Shown: piece by piece, positions 16,970 through 25,546 of the stretch | How the letters are laid out: each line of letters begins with the position of its first letter | Numbering within the stretch: the stretch's first letter is position 1 | Origin: an uncultured Collinsella sp. | GTDB lineage: Bacteria; Actinomycetota; Coriobacteriia; Coriobacteriales; Coriobacteriaceae | Assembly (NCBI GenBank): GCA_934654795.1 | Contig: CAKUGT010000001.1 | Span: forward strand, 80,909-144,908 | Direction: 5' to 3' | Length of the DNA: 64,000 bases | The notes under the pieces: generated by a model | What the model saw: the letters and a program-made list of their open reading frames with translations, nothing else | Databases searched by the model: none | What the model was told of the DNA's origin: nothing | Program-made: the position numbers and the translations under genes

Positions 16970-18754
16970 CTATGAGCGCTTGCGGCTCACCATGGTGCCT
17001 GCCGCGATAGCGGCTGTTCCCGCAAGGACGGTTGCCACGATGGCCGCACCCGAGGTGTCGCCGGTTGCCGCGAGCACGCCGGTAGTCTTGGCTTTCGTGG
17101 TTGAAGCCGCAACGGCCTTGGTCGGCTTTGAGCTCTCAGGCTTGGGGTTCTGCTTGGACTCCGCGGGCTTGCTTTCTGCGGGCTTGGTCTCGTCGGGCTT
17201 GGGGTCTTCCGGCTTGGCTACCTCGGGAGGTGCGGTGGTCGTGCTTTTGGCGACTGCTTTGATATAGAGGGAGTCGACCGTGGCGTCGCCCGTGCCGATG
17301 GCTTGGCCTGCCTCGTAGATGCCGTCACGGAGCTTGCGATAGTCAATGACCTTGCCGCCTTCGGGCGTCTGGATGGCGGCGTTCTCAATCTTGATGGTGC
17401 CGATTGTCTTGCCGTCAGCGCTCATGGCACGGGCAAAGATTGCCGCTGTATCTCCTTCGGCCGTTACCTTGCTGCGGATGATCGAGATGACTGCGGGTGT
17501 GACGCCCTCGCTGGTCTGGGCGATGATGCCGATGTTCTCGCCTTGGGGTTCGCGCCTCGTCTCGCTATCTTGGTTTTCGCTGTAGGGGATGGGGCCGTCG
17601 CCGTTCTCGACATAGCGGGCTATGGCCTTGACAACGGAGTCGCTGATGTAGATGTGGCCGCCCTTCTCGTTGGGTCGATCGTTTCTGGTGGAGAATGCAG
17701 CCGAAACCTCGCCTTCCGCAAACGCGTCCACGGTGGAGCCGTTCTTGACGACGATATCGTCTTGGTAGGTGAAGAGGGCGTTGGCGCCACCGTATCTGCC
17801 TTTACTTGCACGGACCGTCACGTTTGCATGATCGAGGGTGATGCCCTTGTGGGCATAGACGCCATATTCAACACCGTTTACGTTGAGGGAGGCGTTTGTG
17901 GCTGCGAGGCTGCCCTTGGCCTCGACGGCAGCGTCTTTCTCGGAGCTTGCCTTGACCTGGCTGCCGTCCGAGATGTTGATATTGCCGCCGCTCCAAAGGG
18001 CCTCACCATCGGCTGAGCTTGCCTCGACCGTCCCGCCACCCTTGATGGTGAGGTTCTTGTCGGTTCCAATACCCTTGTCCTTGGTAGCCCTGGCGGTGAC
18101 GGCTCCGCTGTCGTCAATCGTGATATTGCCGTTTGCCCTGATGCCATCCGATGCACCCGTGGCGTTGACGTTGCCCGAACCTTTGATAGCGAGATCACCC
18201 CCGGCATTGATGGCATCAAACCCAGTGCTCGTGGCGTTGACGGATCCGGCTCCGTCGATGTTGATATTACCCGTGGAGAGGATAGCATCCTCAGTAGATG
18301 TCACACTGAGCGTGCCGCCCTCGTCGCCTTGGATATTGAGCTCGGCATTCTCGTTAGTGCCATGAGAAACGTTGATGCTTTCGATCCATTCGGCAGTGAC
18401 GATGTTGGTTCCCGAGTAATTCACGTTGAGCTTGCCTGCGGCCTGGATCTCGCCGCCGTTATAGTTGTTGAGCTTCAAGTCGTCGGCGCCGTCCCACGAC
18501 CAGGTACCGGCCTCGTCGCTCGCCGCGGTGTTGTACTTGTTGCCGCCGACCTTGACCCATTCCGCTGCGAGCGAGACGCTCGGCATGAGCAGCGAGCTCA
18601 CCGTGAGCGCGCACACGGCGCCTACGACGATGCGGCGCGTCACGCGGCGCCAGCTGCCGTGCGCGAGTCCTATGCGACGGCGAACGTCGGGTTCGGCAAC
18701 ATGGGTTCCGGCAGTAGTGTCATTGCGTTTGGGGGTCGTGAACAAGGCTGCCAT
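16970..18754 (-). CDS. Secreted beta-helix surface protein with LAATG cell-wall anchor
   Basis: 594 residues. A basic N-terminus is followed by a hydrophobic stretch ('IVVGAVCALTVSSLLMPSVSLA') that ends in a likely signal peptidase site near residue 64. The body is about 20 short repeats of the type 'G-x-I-x-I-x-G-S-G-x-V-x-A-x-S', characteristic of right-handed beta-helix proteins; it resembles the DUF4353 carbohydrate-binding family. The C-terminal third is a Pro/Lys/Glu/Ser linker ('PKPDETKPAESKPAESK'), then LAATGD, a hydrophobic helix and a RKRS tail, a sortase-type anchor in which LPXTG is replaced by LAATG. It is therefore probably displayed on the wall and binds glycans or hosts; function is inferred. 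The start at 18754 has GGGAGCAACC upstream; the ATG at 18772 has none. Confidence 0.82.
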   Translation of the reverse strand: MAALFTTPKRNDTTAGTHVAEPDVRRRIGLAHGSWRRVTRRIVVGAVCALTVSSLLMPSVSLAAEWVKVGGNKYNTAASDEAGTWSWDGADDLKLNNYNGGEIQAAGKLNVNYSGTNIVTAEWIESINVSHGTNENAELNIQGDEGGTLSVTSTEDAILSTGNINIDGAGSVNATSTGFDAINAGGDLAIKGSGNVNATGASDGIRANGNITIDDSGAVTARATKDKGIGTDKNLTIKGGGTVEASSADGEALWSGGNINISDGSQVKASSEKDAAVEAKGSLAATNASLNVNGVEYGVYAHKGITLDHANVTVRASKGRYGGANALFTYQDDIVVKNGSTVDAFAEGEVSAAFSTRNDRPNEKGGHIYISDSVVKAIARYVENGDGPIPYSENQDSETRREPQGENIGIIAQTSEGVTPAVISIIRSKVTAEGDTAAIFARAMSADGKTIGTIKIENAAIQTPEGGKVIDYRKLRDGIYEAGQAIGTGDATVDSLYIKAVAKSTTTAPPEVAKPEDPKPDETKPAESKPAESKQNPKPESSKPTKAVAASTTKAKTTGVLAATGDTSGAAIVATVLAGTAAIAAGTMVSRKRS

Positions 18755-18889
18755 GGTTGCTCCCGTTCTCATAGGGCCTATACGGCTAGGTTCAGCGTAT
18801 CTGCTGGATGTTGCCGGCGGTAGTGCCGTTTGGAGGGCAAAATGGCCAAAATTTGGGAAGCAATATATCGCGCGCCCGTGCTCTGCCCG

Positions 18890-18936
18890 TCTTTAAAAAA
18901 AAAGCGCGGAGCCGCTCGTTGCGACTTCGCGCTTTG
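18890..18936 (-). terminator. Terminator of the purine permease gene
   Basis: On the minus strand AAAGCGCGAA pairs with (GG)CGCGCTTT and a run of eight T follows. It lies 27 bases beyond the permease stop. Confidence 0.8.
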
Positions 18937-18961
18937 GTGTTCTGCTTTGGTAGCTTTGCCG

Positions 18962-20272
18962 TTACGCTACAAAGAAGTAGACGAGGAAGGCAAGGGCTGC
19001 AATCCACATGAGCGGCTTGATCTTCGAGGCCTCGCCCTTAAAGAGCGCGACGATCACGTAGGCGATAAAGCCCAGGCCGATGCCGGCAGAGATGGAGTAG
19101 GTGAAGGGCACGCCGGCGACGATCATGAACGCCGGGAAGCCCTGCGAGACATCGGACCAGTCGATCTCGGAGGCCTCGCTCATCATGAGGTAGCCGACGT
19201 AGACCAGGGCACCGCAGGTGGCGGCGCTGGAAACGATGGAGACGACGGGGGAGAAGAAGGCGGCGAGGATGAACAGCACGCCGGTGGTGACGGAGGTGAG
19301 GCCCGTGCGGCCACCGTCGGCGGCGCCGGAAGTGGACTCGACGAAGGTGGTGATGGAGGAGACGCCCATGAAACCGCCCACAGCAGCGGCGGCGGAGTCG
19401 ACGATCAGGATCTCCTTGATATTCTCGACGTTGCCGTCGTCGGTGAGGAACTCGCCCTGCTTGGCCACGGCCATCGCGGTGCCCATGGTGTCGAAGAAGT
19501 CACTCATGAGCAGCGAGAACGAGATGACGAGGAGCGCGGGGTCGGTAAGGACCTTGACGATGGCGGGCACGCCGCCGGCGTCGGCGATGGGGCCACCGAT
19601 GCTCGAGAAGTCGAGCGGGGCGATGATACCGGTCGGAGCCTGGGTCACACCTAGGGGGATACCGGCGATGACGGCGACGACGATGCCGATGAGCAGCGAG
19701 CCGGGGACGTTGCGGCAGGCGAGGGCGACTGTCACCAGGATGGAGATGATGCCGACGATGAATGTGGGGGAGGTGATGTCGCCCAGACCGACGAGTGTAC
19801 CGGCGCCGGCGGTGATAATGCCGGCATCGCACAGGCCAATCATGGCGATGAACAGGCCCAGACCCACCGAGATGGCGTGACGCAGGACAACCGGGATGGC
19901 GTCCATGATGGCCTCGCGCAGGCCACAAAGCACGAGCAGCAAGATGACGACGCCCTCAAGGAAGATGACGCTCATGGCCACGTGCCAGTCACCGCCGCAG
20001 ACGGTGGTGGTGATTCCAGCGATCATCGCGTTGACGCCTAAGCCCGACGCGCAGGCGAGCGGGCGGTTAGCGAAGATGCCCATGCAGATGGTCATGATGC
20101 CAGCGCCCAGGCAGGTGGCGCAAGCGAGCGCTCCCGCATCGATGCCGGCGCCCGAGAGCACCGCGGGGTTGACGGCGATGATGTAGGCCATCGCCAGGAA
20201 CGTTGTCAGTCCAGCGCGGAGTTCGGTCCCGATTGTGGACTTGCGCTCGCTGACGTGAAATAGTTCGTCCAT
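18962..20272 (-). CDS. NCS2 purine permease (AzgA-like adenine/guanine/hypoxanthine carrier)
   Basis: 436 residues with about 13 membrane segments. The early 'GTELRAGLTTFLAMAYIIAVNPAVLSGAG', trimmed here to its recognisable AGLTTFLAMAYI core, and 'ANRPLACASGLGVNAMIA' match the AzgA branch of NCS2. The central 'LMSDFFDTMGTAMAVA' and 'GGFMGVSSITTFVESTSGAADGGRTGL' region carries the glutamate and aspartate used in purine and proton binding. It should import hypoxanthine, guanine or adenine. The start at 20272 follows AAGGAAAGGG. I searched the 5' leader for the pairs of a purine riboswitch and did not see one. Its own terminator follows. Confidence 0.92.
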   Translation of the reverse strand: MDELFHVSERKSTIGTELRAGLTTFLAMAYIIAVNPAVLSGAGIDAGALACATCLGAGIMTICMGIFANRPLACASGLGVNAMIAGITTTVCGGDWHVAMSVIFLEGVVILLLVLCGLREAIMDAIPVVLRHAISVGLGLFIAMIGLCDAGIITAGAGTLVGLGDITSPTFIVGIISILVTVALACRNVPGSLLIGIVVAVIAGIPLGVTQAPTGIIAPLDFSSIGGPIADAGGVPAIVKVLTDPALLVISFSLLMSDFFDTMGTAMAVAKQGEFLTDDGNVENIKEILIVDSAAAAVGGFMGVSSITTFVESTSGAADGGRTGLTSVTTGVLFILAAFFSPVVSIVSSAATCGALVYVGYLMMSEASEIDWSDVSQGFPAFMIVAGVPFTYSISAGIGLGFIAYVIVALFKGEASKIKPLMWIAALAFLVYFFVA

Positions 20273-20465
20273 GCATACCCTTTCCTTGTTCGGCCCCGAG
20301 TTTAGGCCGATTGACACGAACTCACCTACTATAGCCCCTTTACGACGCTGTTGTTCCTCGCATGTTGATGTTCGGCGCTTTGTAGCAGACAGGCGGTATT
20401 TTTCGCATGAAAATGTGTGGGTACCGTATACTTAAGCAGTTACAACGACCCCTATGGAGGAACGT

Positions 20466-20885
20466 ATGATTAAAGAGCTCTGCCGCGACGAGGCTATCCT
20501 GTCCCAGCGTTGCGAGGTTGCGACTGTCGAGGACGAGTCGGTCGCTCAGGACCTGATCGATACCATCAAGTCGCTCGACGATGCCGGCTGCCTTGCTGCC
20601 AACCAGATCGGCGTCACCAAGAAGGTCTGCGTCTACCTGGACGATGCCGGCGAGCCCCATGTGCTCTACAACCCCCGTCTGGTGTTTGGCCTGGGCGCCA
20701 GCAAGATGGAGGAGAGCTGCCTGACGCACGAGGAGATCACCAAGTCCACGCGCTACATCAAGTGCAAGGTTGCCTTTGACGTGATCGTCGACGGCAAGAT
20801 GAAGGAGTGCCGCCGCGACTACGCGGGCTTTGAGGCACAAATGATCCAGCATATGATCGATCACTGTCAAGGTAAACTTGTCTAG
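20466..20885 (+). CDS. Peptide deformylase-like protein lacking the catalytic glutamate
   Basis: 139 residues. The fold markers of peptide deformylase are present: GCLAANQIG for the usual GxGLAAxQ, 'MEESCLT' at 81-87 for EGCLS with the metal-binding cysteine, and QHMIDH at 128-133 for QHExDH with both metal histidines. The glutamate that acts as general base in HExxH is methionine here (Met130). Such a protein should bind metal but be poor or inactive in removing formyl groups from nascent peptides, so it may have another substrate or a regulatory role. GGAGG lies 7 bases before the ATG. A paralogue with the glutamate kept is at 34480-34890. Confidence 0.85.
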   Translation: MIKELCRDEAILSQRCEVATVEDESVAQDLIDTIKSLDDAGCLAANQIGVTKKVCVYLDDAGEPHVLYNPRLVFGLGASKMEESCLTHEEITKSTRYIKCKVAFDVIVDGKMKECRRDYAGFEAQMIQHMIDHCQGKLV

Positions 20886-20921
20886 GGTGGTTTAATTGGG
20901 GACCGAATTTGCGGTCTTTGT

Positions 20922-20957
20922 CCCGGGCGTGACATTGTTGTCATGTCCGGGCTTTTG
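20922..20957 (+). terminator. Terminator after the deformylase-like gene
   Basis: CCCGGGCGTGACA and TGTCATGTCCGGG form a stem with two mismatches around TTGT, followed by CTTTTGTGTTT on the plus strand. Confidence 0.7.
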
Positions 20958-21019
20958 TGTTTAGCGCCTTTTTGTTTGGTGACAATAACCTTAGCAAGAA
21001 CGTAAAGCTGGGAGGCGCT

Positions 21020-21985
21020 ATGTGCACGAGCATTCGATTTACCGATAATTCTGGCCACATGTATCTGGGCCGCAACCTCGACTGGAGCTTTGACTACGGC
21101 CAACAGGTTCGCGTGATGCCGCGCGGATTTCACATTCCGTATTCGTTTATCGACGACGCGACAGCGGCACACGCGGTGATCGGTATGTGCATCGATTACA
21201 AGAACTACCCTATGTTCTTCGACTGTGGCAACGATGCGGGCCTCGCCGTGGCGGGTCTCAATTTCCCGGGTTATGCCGAGTATGCCGAGGACCCTGTCGA
21301 CGGCAAGACCAATATCGCGGCCTATGAGTTTCCCCTGTGGGTGGCAGCGACGTTCTCGACGGTCGACGAGGTCGAGGCTGCGCTGCGCGATACGGTGATT
21401 GTCGCCAAATCTGCGGGAGAGGGGCTGGGCGTGTCGCTGCTCCATTGGATTATCGGCGACAACCAGCGTAGCATCGTGGTCGAGATGATGGCTGACGGCC
21501 TGCATGTATACGACGATCCGGTCGACACCCTTGCCAACCAGCCGACCTTCCCGTGGCACATGGAAAACCTGCGCACCTATATCACTGCCACAAGCGATTT
21601 TCCGCAGACGGCGACATGGCGTGGCGCCGAGCTCAAGCCCTATGGCGCGGGTGCCGGCATGCGCGGTATTCCGGGCGATTGCTATTCGCCGAGCCGTTTT
21701 GTAAAGGCGGCGTACCTCAATGCCAATTACCCGCAAAAGGAGAGCGAGACCGAAAACGTCGTCCGCATGTTCCGTTCACTCGAGGGAGTGGTCATGATCG
21801 AGGGTGCGTCCAAGATGGGTGACGGCGAGTTCGAGAAGACCATCTACACCGGCTGCTTTAGCGCACGTACCGGCAATTACTATTACTCAACGTACGAGGA
21901 CCCGTCGATTCGCTACGTGAGCCTAATGGATGCCGAGGGCGCGAGCTCCGATAGGCTTGTGGTTCCCGAGCCGCGTCGGTCGTAG
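21020..21985 (+). CDS. Choloylglycine hydrolase family protein (bile salt hydrolase type)
   Basis: 321 residues of the Ntn-hydrolase C59 family. Met1 is followed directly by Cys2, which becomes the N-terminal nucleophile after Met removal. Supporting residues are visible: 'LGRNLDW' with Arg and Asp near 17-20, an Asn in the 'GLNFPGY' region, 'NQPTFPWHMENLR' and 'GIPGDCYSPSRFV' with the conserved arginine late in the chain. The enzyme cleaves the amide bond of glycine- or taurine-conjugated bile acids in the cytosol; penicillin V acylase activity is an alternative in the same family. A strong GGGAGG precedes the start. It stands alone, without a bile transporter nearby. Confidence 0.92.
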   Translation: MCTSIRFTDNSGHMYLGRNLDWSFDYGQQVRVMPRGFHIPYSFIDDATAAHAVIGMCIDYKNYPMFFDCGNDAGLAVAGLNFPGYAEYAEDPVDGKTNIAAYEFPLWVAATFSTVDEVEAALRDTVIVAKSAGEGLGVSLLHWIIGDNQRSIVVEMMADGLHVYDDPVDTLANQPTFPWHMENLRTYITATSDFPQTATWRGAELKPYGAGAGMRGIPGDCYSPSRFVKAAYLNANYPQKESETENVVRMFRSLEGVVMIEGASKMGDGEFEKTIYTGCFSARTGNYYYSTYEDPSIRYVSLMDAEGASSDRLVVPEPRRS

Positions 21986-22008
21986 CCGTTAGCTTTACTG
22001 CAGTACAA

Positions 22009-22042
22009 AGCGGCCGCATCTCTCGCGAGGTGCAGGGCCGCT
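22009..22042. terminator. Hairpin between converging genes
   Basis: AGCGGCC pairs with GGCCGCT, with an inner CATCTC/GAGGTG stem. It lies between the bile salt hydrolase and kup stops. There is no clear T run. Confidence 0.45.
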
Positions 22043-22062
22043 GTCGTCGATTCGCGGCGTCG

Positions 22063-24294
22063 CTAGAAGTTGGCGTCGTTGAGTTGTTCACTCTCGAGGC
22101 CGTCGAGCTGTTGCTGCTCGGGCGTATCGGCGACGCTCTCGAGCAGCTCAGTGGGATCGACGTTCATATTCCTACCGGCTTCGTTGCCGTTGACCAGGTC
22201 GTCCGAGAAGATGTCGACTTCCATTTCCTCGGCTTCCTCGATCTGAACTTCGAGTGGTACCTGGGTGCGTACAAGCTTGACTGCCGGACGCATACGGGCA
22301 AACAGCGGCACGTACTCGATGATGATGGCCGAGTTCTCGAGACCATACCAACGTGCCGGGCTTCCGCAGGCGCGGCGGACGGCGTACTTGATGGCCATCA
22401 CGCGGTGGTCGTTGCGGTTGATGTCCGTTTCGGGGGCAAGCATCTTGCGCAGCATGCAAAAACGGAAGTCGCCCACGTTTCCGCGTGTCTCGTAGATGGA
22501 GTAGGTGTGGTGCTGCGGCGGCAGCTCGCCCGAAGCCATCAGGTCGCCGACGATCTGGCGCAGGTAGGCGTTGACGCGCTGGTTGACCTTAAAGCCCAGA
22601 TCCAAGCGTACGCGGAACAAGAAGTCCGTGCCAAAGGTTTCGACGGAATACTCGTGCGTATAGGGCTCGTCGGTAACGTGCACGTTGATGAACCAATATG
22701 CCTTGGCGCGCTTGGGGTGCTTGTCCAAGATGGAATAGAGCACGTCGCGGTCGAGCGTGAGCGGGTCGGGGCTGTTGGTGAGGAACACCAGGTTGTCGGC
22801 GAGCACGGGATAGGTCTCGTCGTTGCGCAGACGGTTGAGCTGGTCGATGTATTTGGAGACGGGCAGCAGGATCGTCTGCGTGCGCTCGATAGCGGTACCG
22901 CGACGCCACACATACATAAGGCCAAACAGCAGCGAGGCCAGGAAGATCATGACGTAGCCGCCGTCAAAGAACATGGTGAGGCACGAAGCGAAGAAGCACA
23001 GCTCAATGGCGCCAAAGAGCAGAGCGAAGACGCAGGCGCCCAGCTTGTGCTTCATGATGCCGGCGATGTAGCTCGTCAAAAGCGTCGTGGTCATGAGCAT
23101 GGTCACGGTAATGGCGAGGCCGTAGGCGCTCTCCATGCGCTCGGAGTTTTGGAACAGCAGCACGATGAAGATGCAGCCGATCCACATGATGTTGTTGACG
23201 AGCGGAATATAGAGCTGGCCCTTAGTGTCGCTGGGGTAGTGGATGCGCAGGTGCGGCATGAGGTTGAGGCGGGTGGCCTCGGATACCAGCGAGAACGATC
23301 CGGTGATGAGCGCCTGCGAGGCGATGATGGCCGCCACGGCCGAAAGCACGATGGCGAAGGGGCGCAGGGGCTCGGGGAGCATCATGTAGAACGGGTTGAC
23401 GATGTCCATCGCGAGCATCTGGGGATTGGAGTTGTTGGCGAGCAGCCAAGCGCCCTGGCCCAGATAGTTGAGGATGAGTGCCGCCTTTACGAACGGCCAA
23501 GATGCGTAGATATTTGCCTTGCCCACGTGGCCCATGTCCGAGTAGAGCGCCTCGGCGCCGGTCGTCGACAGAAAGACGAAGCCGAGCACCATGATGCCCG
23601 AGTGGTTGATGGGCGAGAACAGGAACATGATGCCGCGGATGGGGTTGAGCGCGCGCAGGATGGACAGGTTGCCGAGCATGTTGAACAGACCGGCGCCTGC
23701 CAGGAACAGGAACCATAATGTCATAAGTGGGCCAAACAGCTTGCCGATCGACGAGGTGCCGGCGCGCTGCATGGCAAACAGGCCGCAGATAATGATGATG
23801 GTGATGATGATGACGTTGGTCTGGCCGTCGCCCAGCAGTGCATGGCCCCACTCGATGGTGCGCAGTCCCTCGATTGCTGTGGTTACGGTGACGGCGGGGG
23901 TAAGGATGCCGTCGGCGAGCAGCGCCGCGCCGCCAATCATGGCGGGCAGAATCAGCCACGGCGCCACCTTGCGCACGAGGCTGAACAGGGCGAAGATACC
24001 GCCTTCGTTGTGGTTGTCGGCCTTCATGGCGATCAGCACGTACTTGACCGTGGTCACGAGCGTCATGGTCCAGATGACGAGCGAAAGTGCGCCCAGGATC
24101 ATGTCCTCGCTGACGGTGCCGATGCCGCCGTTGTTGGCGACGATGGATTTCATGGTGTACATGGGGCTCGTGCCGATGTCGCCGTAGACGACGCCGAGCG
24201 TAACGAGCAGCATACCGGCGGAGAGGGGGATGGCTCCGTGTCCGCCCTGACTCTGCTGGTCTTGGAGACTTGCCTCCAGTTTGTTGTGTGCCAC
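22063..24294 (-). CDS. kup: Kup-family potassium transporter
   Basis: About 743 residues with 12 membrane segments in the first 450 and a long cytosolic C-terminal domain. The N-terminal 'LGVVYGDIGTSPMYT' is the KUP signature, followed by 'HNEGGIFALFSLVRK' and 'FFSP' type loops typical of proton-coupled potassium uptake. The start is best set at the GTG at 24294, which has AAGGGAG five bases upstream; the ATG six codons earlier (24312) has no ribosome site. The C-terminal 100 residues are acidic, longer than in E. coli Kup. A perfect palindrome at 24316-24335 sits just upstream and could be a repressor site. I saw no clear ydaO-type c-di-AMP riboswitch in the leader. Confidence 0.93.
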   Translation of the reverse strand: MAHNKLEASLQDQQSQGGHGAIPLSAGMLLVTLGVVYGDIGTSPMYTMKSIVANNGGIGTVSEDMILGALSLVIWTMTLVTTVKYVLIAMKADNHNEGGIFALFSLVRKVAPWLILPAMIGGAALLADGILTPAVTVTTAIEGLRTIEWGHALLGDGQTNVIIITIIIICGLFAMQRAGTSSIGKLFGPLMTLWFLFLAGAGLFNMLGNLSILRALNPIRGIMFLFSPINHSGIMVLGFVFLSTTGAEALYSDMGHVGKANIYASWPFVKAALILNYLGQGAWLLANNSNPQMLAMDIVNPFYMMLPEPLRPFAIVLSAVAAIIASQALITGSFSLVSEATRLNLMPHLRIHYPSDTKGQLYIPLVNNIMWIGCIFIVLLFQNSERMESAYGLAITVTMLMTTTLLTSYIAGIMKHKLGACVFALLFGAIELCFFASCLTMFFDGGYVMIFLASLLFGLMYVWRRGTAIERTQTILLPVSKYIDQLNRLRNDETYPVLADNLVFLTNSPDPLTLDRDVLYSILDKHPKRAKAYWFINVHVTDEPYTHEYSVETFGTDFLFRVRLDLGFKVNQRVNAYLRQIVGDLMASGELPPQHHTYSIYETRGNVGDFRFCMLRKMLAPETDINRNDHRVMAIKYAVRRACGSPARWYGLENSAIIIEYVPLFARMRPAVKLVRTQVPLEVQIEEAEEMEVDIFSDDLVNGNEAGRNMNVDPTELLESVADTPEQQQLDGLESEQLNDANF

Positions 24295-24315
24295 GTGGAC
24301 TCCCTTAGACATCTA

Positions 24316-24335
24316 ATTTCTGTCGGGACAGAAAT
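24316..24335. promoter_or_regulatory. Perfect palindrome in the kup leader (candidate operator)
   Basis: ATTTCTGTC-GG-GACAGAAAT has 9-base perfect arms. It lies between the kup start and an upstream TATATA at 24350-24356 that could be the -10 box, a usual place for a repressor to bind. Confidence 0.5.
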
Positions 24336-24431
24336 CTTTTATGCCGTCTTTATATATAAGAGCAGTTTGGCACATCGGGGTGCTTTAGACAATAATCCCC
24401 AGCTGGGGAGTATTCGTTTGCGCAGATGACA

Positions 24432-24503
24432 TTTCAAAACAGGGGCGAATCCGCTGTGTGGCTTGCTGCAAGGTGGTACCGCGGACGCACCCCTGTTTTG
24501 AAA
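24432..24503. repeat. Long inverted repeat carrying a T-box-like motif
   Basis: TTTCAAAACAGGGG at the left and CCCCTGTTTTGAAA at the right are perfect 14-base arms. Inside is AAGGTGGTACCGCGG (24470-24484), which matches the antiterminator consensus of T-box leaders. No plus-strand gene follows within 1 kb in the sense direction, so this is not a normal T-box; it may end transcription of the EamA gene from the minus strand. Confidence 0.6.
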
Positions 24504-24517
24504 CCGAAGAGGGGCTG

Positions 24518-25429
24518 TTAGGCACGCGCTGCCTGAGCGATGCTGCCCTTGGTACCCGCGCGTTTGCCGGCGATTTCGCAGAAGATCGCTCCGCCGATGA
24601 TCAGCGCGGCTCCCATCAGGCGGATGGGCGTCATGGCCTCGCCCAAAAGGGCGACGGAGAAGACGACGGCCGAAAGCGGCTCGAGGTAGCCGACAACCGC
24701 GACGGTCTGGACGGGCAGTTTGGCGACGGCACTAAAGTAGAGCAGGCAACCGATGCCGGTGTTGACGACGCCGAGCATGGCGACGGCGCGCCAATCAATA
24801 CCGGCGGCGACGCCGGCGGACAGGAATGAGGGGACGCCCTGCGTGATGAGCGTGAGGACCAGTGCGGTCACAAAGGCGGCGCTCACCTGGAGCGTGGAGT
24901 TTTCGAGGCCTTCGATGTGTGGCGCACCCTTGCTAGCGATGACCATCAGCGCATAGCAAAATGCCGAGGCGATTCCGCAAGCGATACCAGCAATGGGCAT
25001 ATTGCCGCCTAGACCTTGCGCTGCAATGAGAAAAGCACCGCAAGCAACGGCGATGAAGCCGGCGATTTTGCCACCGGTCAGCTTTTCGCCAAAGATGAGC
25101 GGGGAGAGCGCCATGACAATGATGGGGCCGCAGTAGTACAGCAGCGAGGATACGCCGACGCCGATCGTCTGGTAGGCGCGGAACAGAAAAATCCAGCTGG
25201 CGCCCAGCGCGGCTCCCGAGAGGAGGAGGGCTGCGGCTTCGCGGGGGCGAGATGGCGCCTGCAACTTATGGCGTTGGGTGATGGCGAGGATGGTGACAAG
25301 CGAGAGTGCGCCCAAAAACGTGCGCAGGAGCACGATATCGGAGCTTGGCAGTGCGATGGCCGCGGCGATGATGCCGTTGGAGCCAAACAGCAGCAATGCT
25401 GCTAGGTATGTAAGCAATCCGTTGTTCAT
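24518..25429 (-). CDS. EamA/DMT-family transporter
   Basis: 303 residues with ten predicted membrane helices in two five-helix EamA repeats. The first repeat has 'GSNGIIAAAIALPSSDIVLLRTFLG' and 'YYCGPIIVMALSPLIFGEKLT', the second 'VAVVGYLEPLSAVVFSVALLGE', both with the glutamate after the PL(L/S)..(F/L)GE pattern typical of the family. These proteins export amino acids, threonine/homoserine, purine ribosides or other metabolites; the substrate is not indicated. The ribosome site GAGGGGACGG supports the start. It diverges from a LysR gene 117 bases away, an arrangement in which the regulator usually controls the exporter. Confidence 0.88.
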   Translation of the reverse strand: MNNGLLTYLAALLLFGSNGIIAAAIALPSSDIVLLRTFLGALSLVTILAITQRHKLQAPSRPREAAALLLSGAALGASWIFLFRAYQTIGVGVSSLLYYCGPIIVMALSPLIFGEKLTGGKIAGFIAVACGAFLIAAQGLGGNMPIAGIACGIASAFCYALMVIASKGAPHIEGLENSTLQVSAAFVTALVLTLITQGVPSFLSAGVAAGIDWRAVAMLGVVNTGIGCLLYFSAVAKLPVQTVAVVGYLEPLSAVVFSVALLGEAMTPIRLMGAALIIGGAIFCEIAGKRAGTKGSIAQAARA

Positions 25430-25546
25430 GCACTGCCGTCCCCTCTATATCGGTGCAAGTTCACTATGGAGTAGCGGGCAATAGAAGAAAAGCGAATATA
25501 ATGCATGGGAGACATGACAAATACTCATGCAAAGGTGGGGCGTGTC

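Noticed and set aside
20427-20432. TATACT as -10 box for the deformylase-like gene
   Set aside because: No matching -35 lies 16-18 bases upstream, so it is not listed as a promoter.
22030-23718. A 562-codon plus-strand frame opposite kup
   Set aside because: Its translation is rich in His, Glu and Gln with no recognisable domain, and the opposite strand has the KUP signatures.
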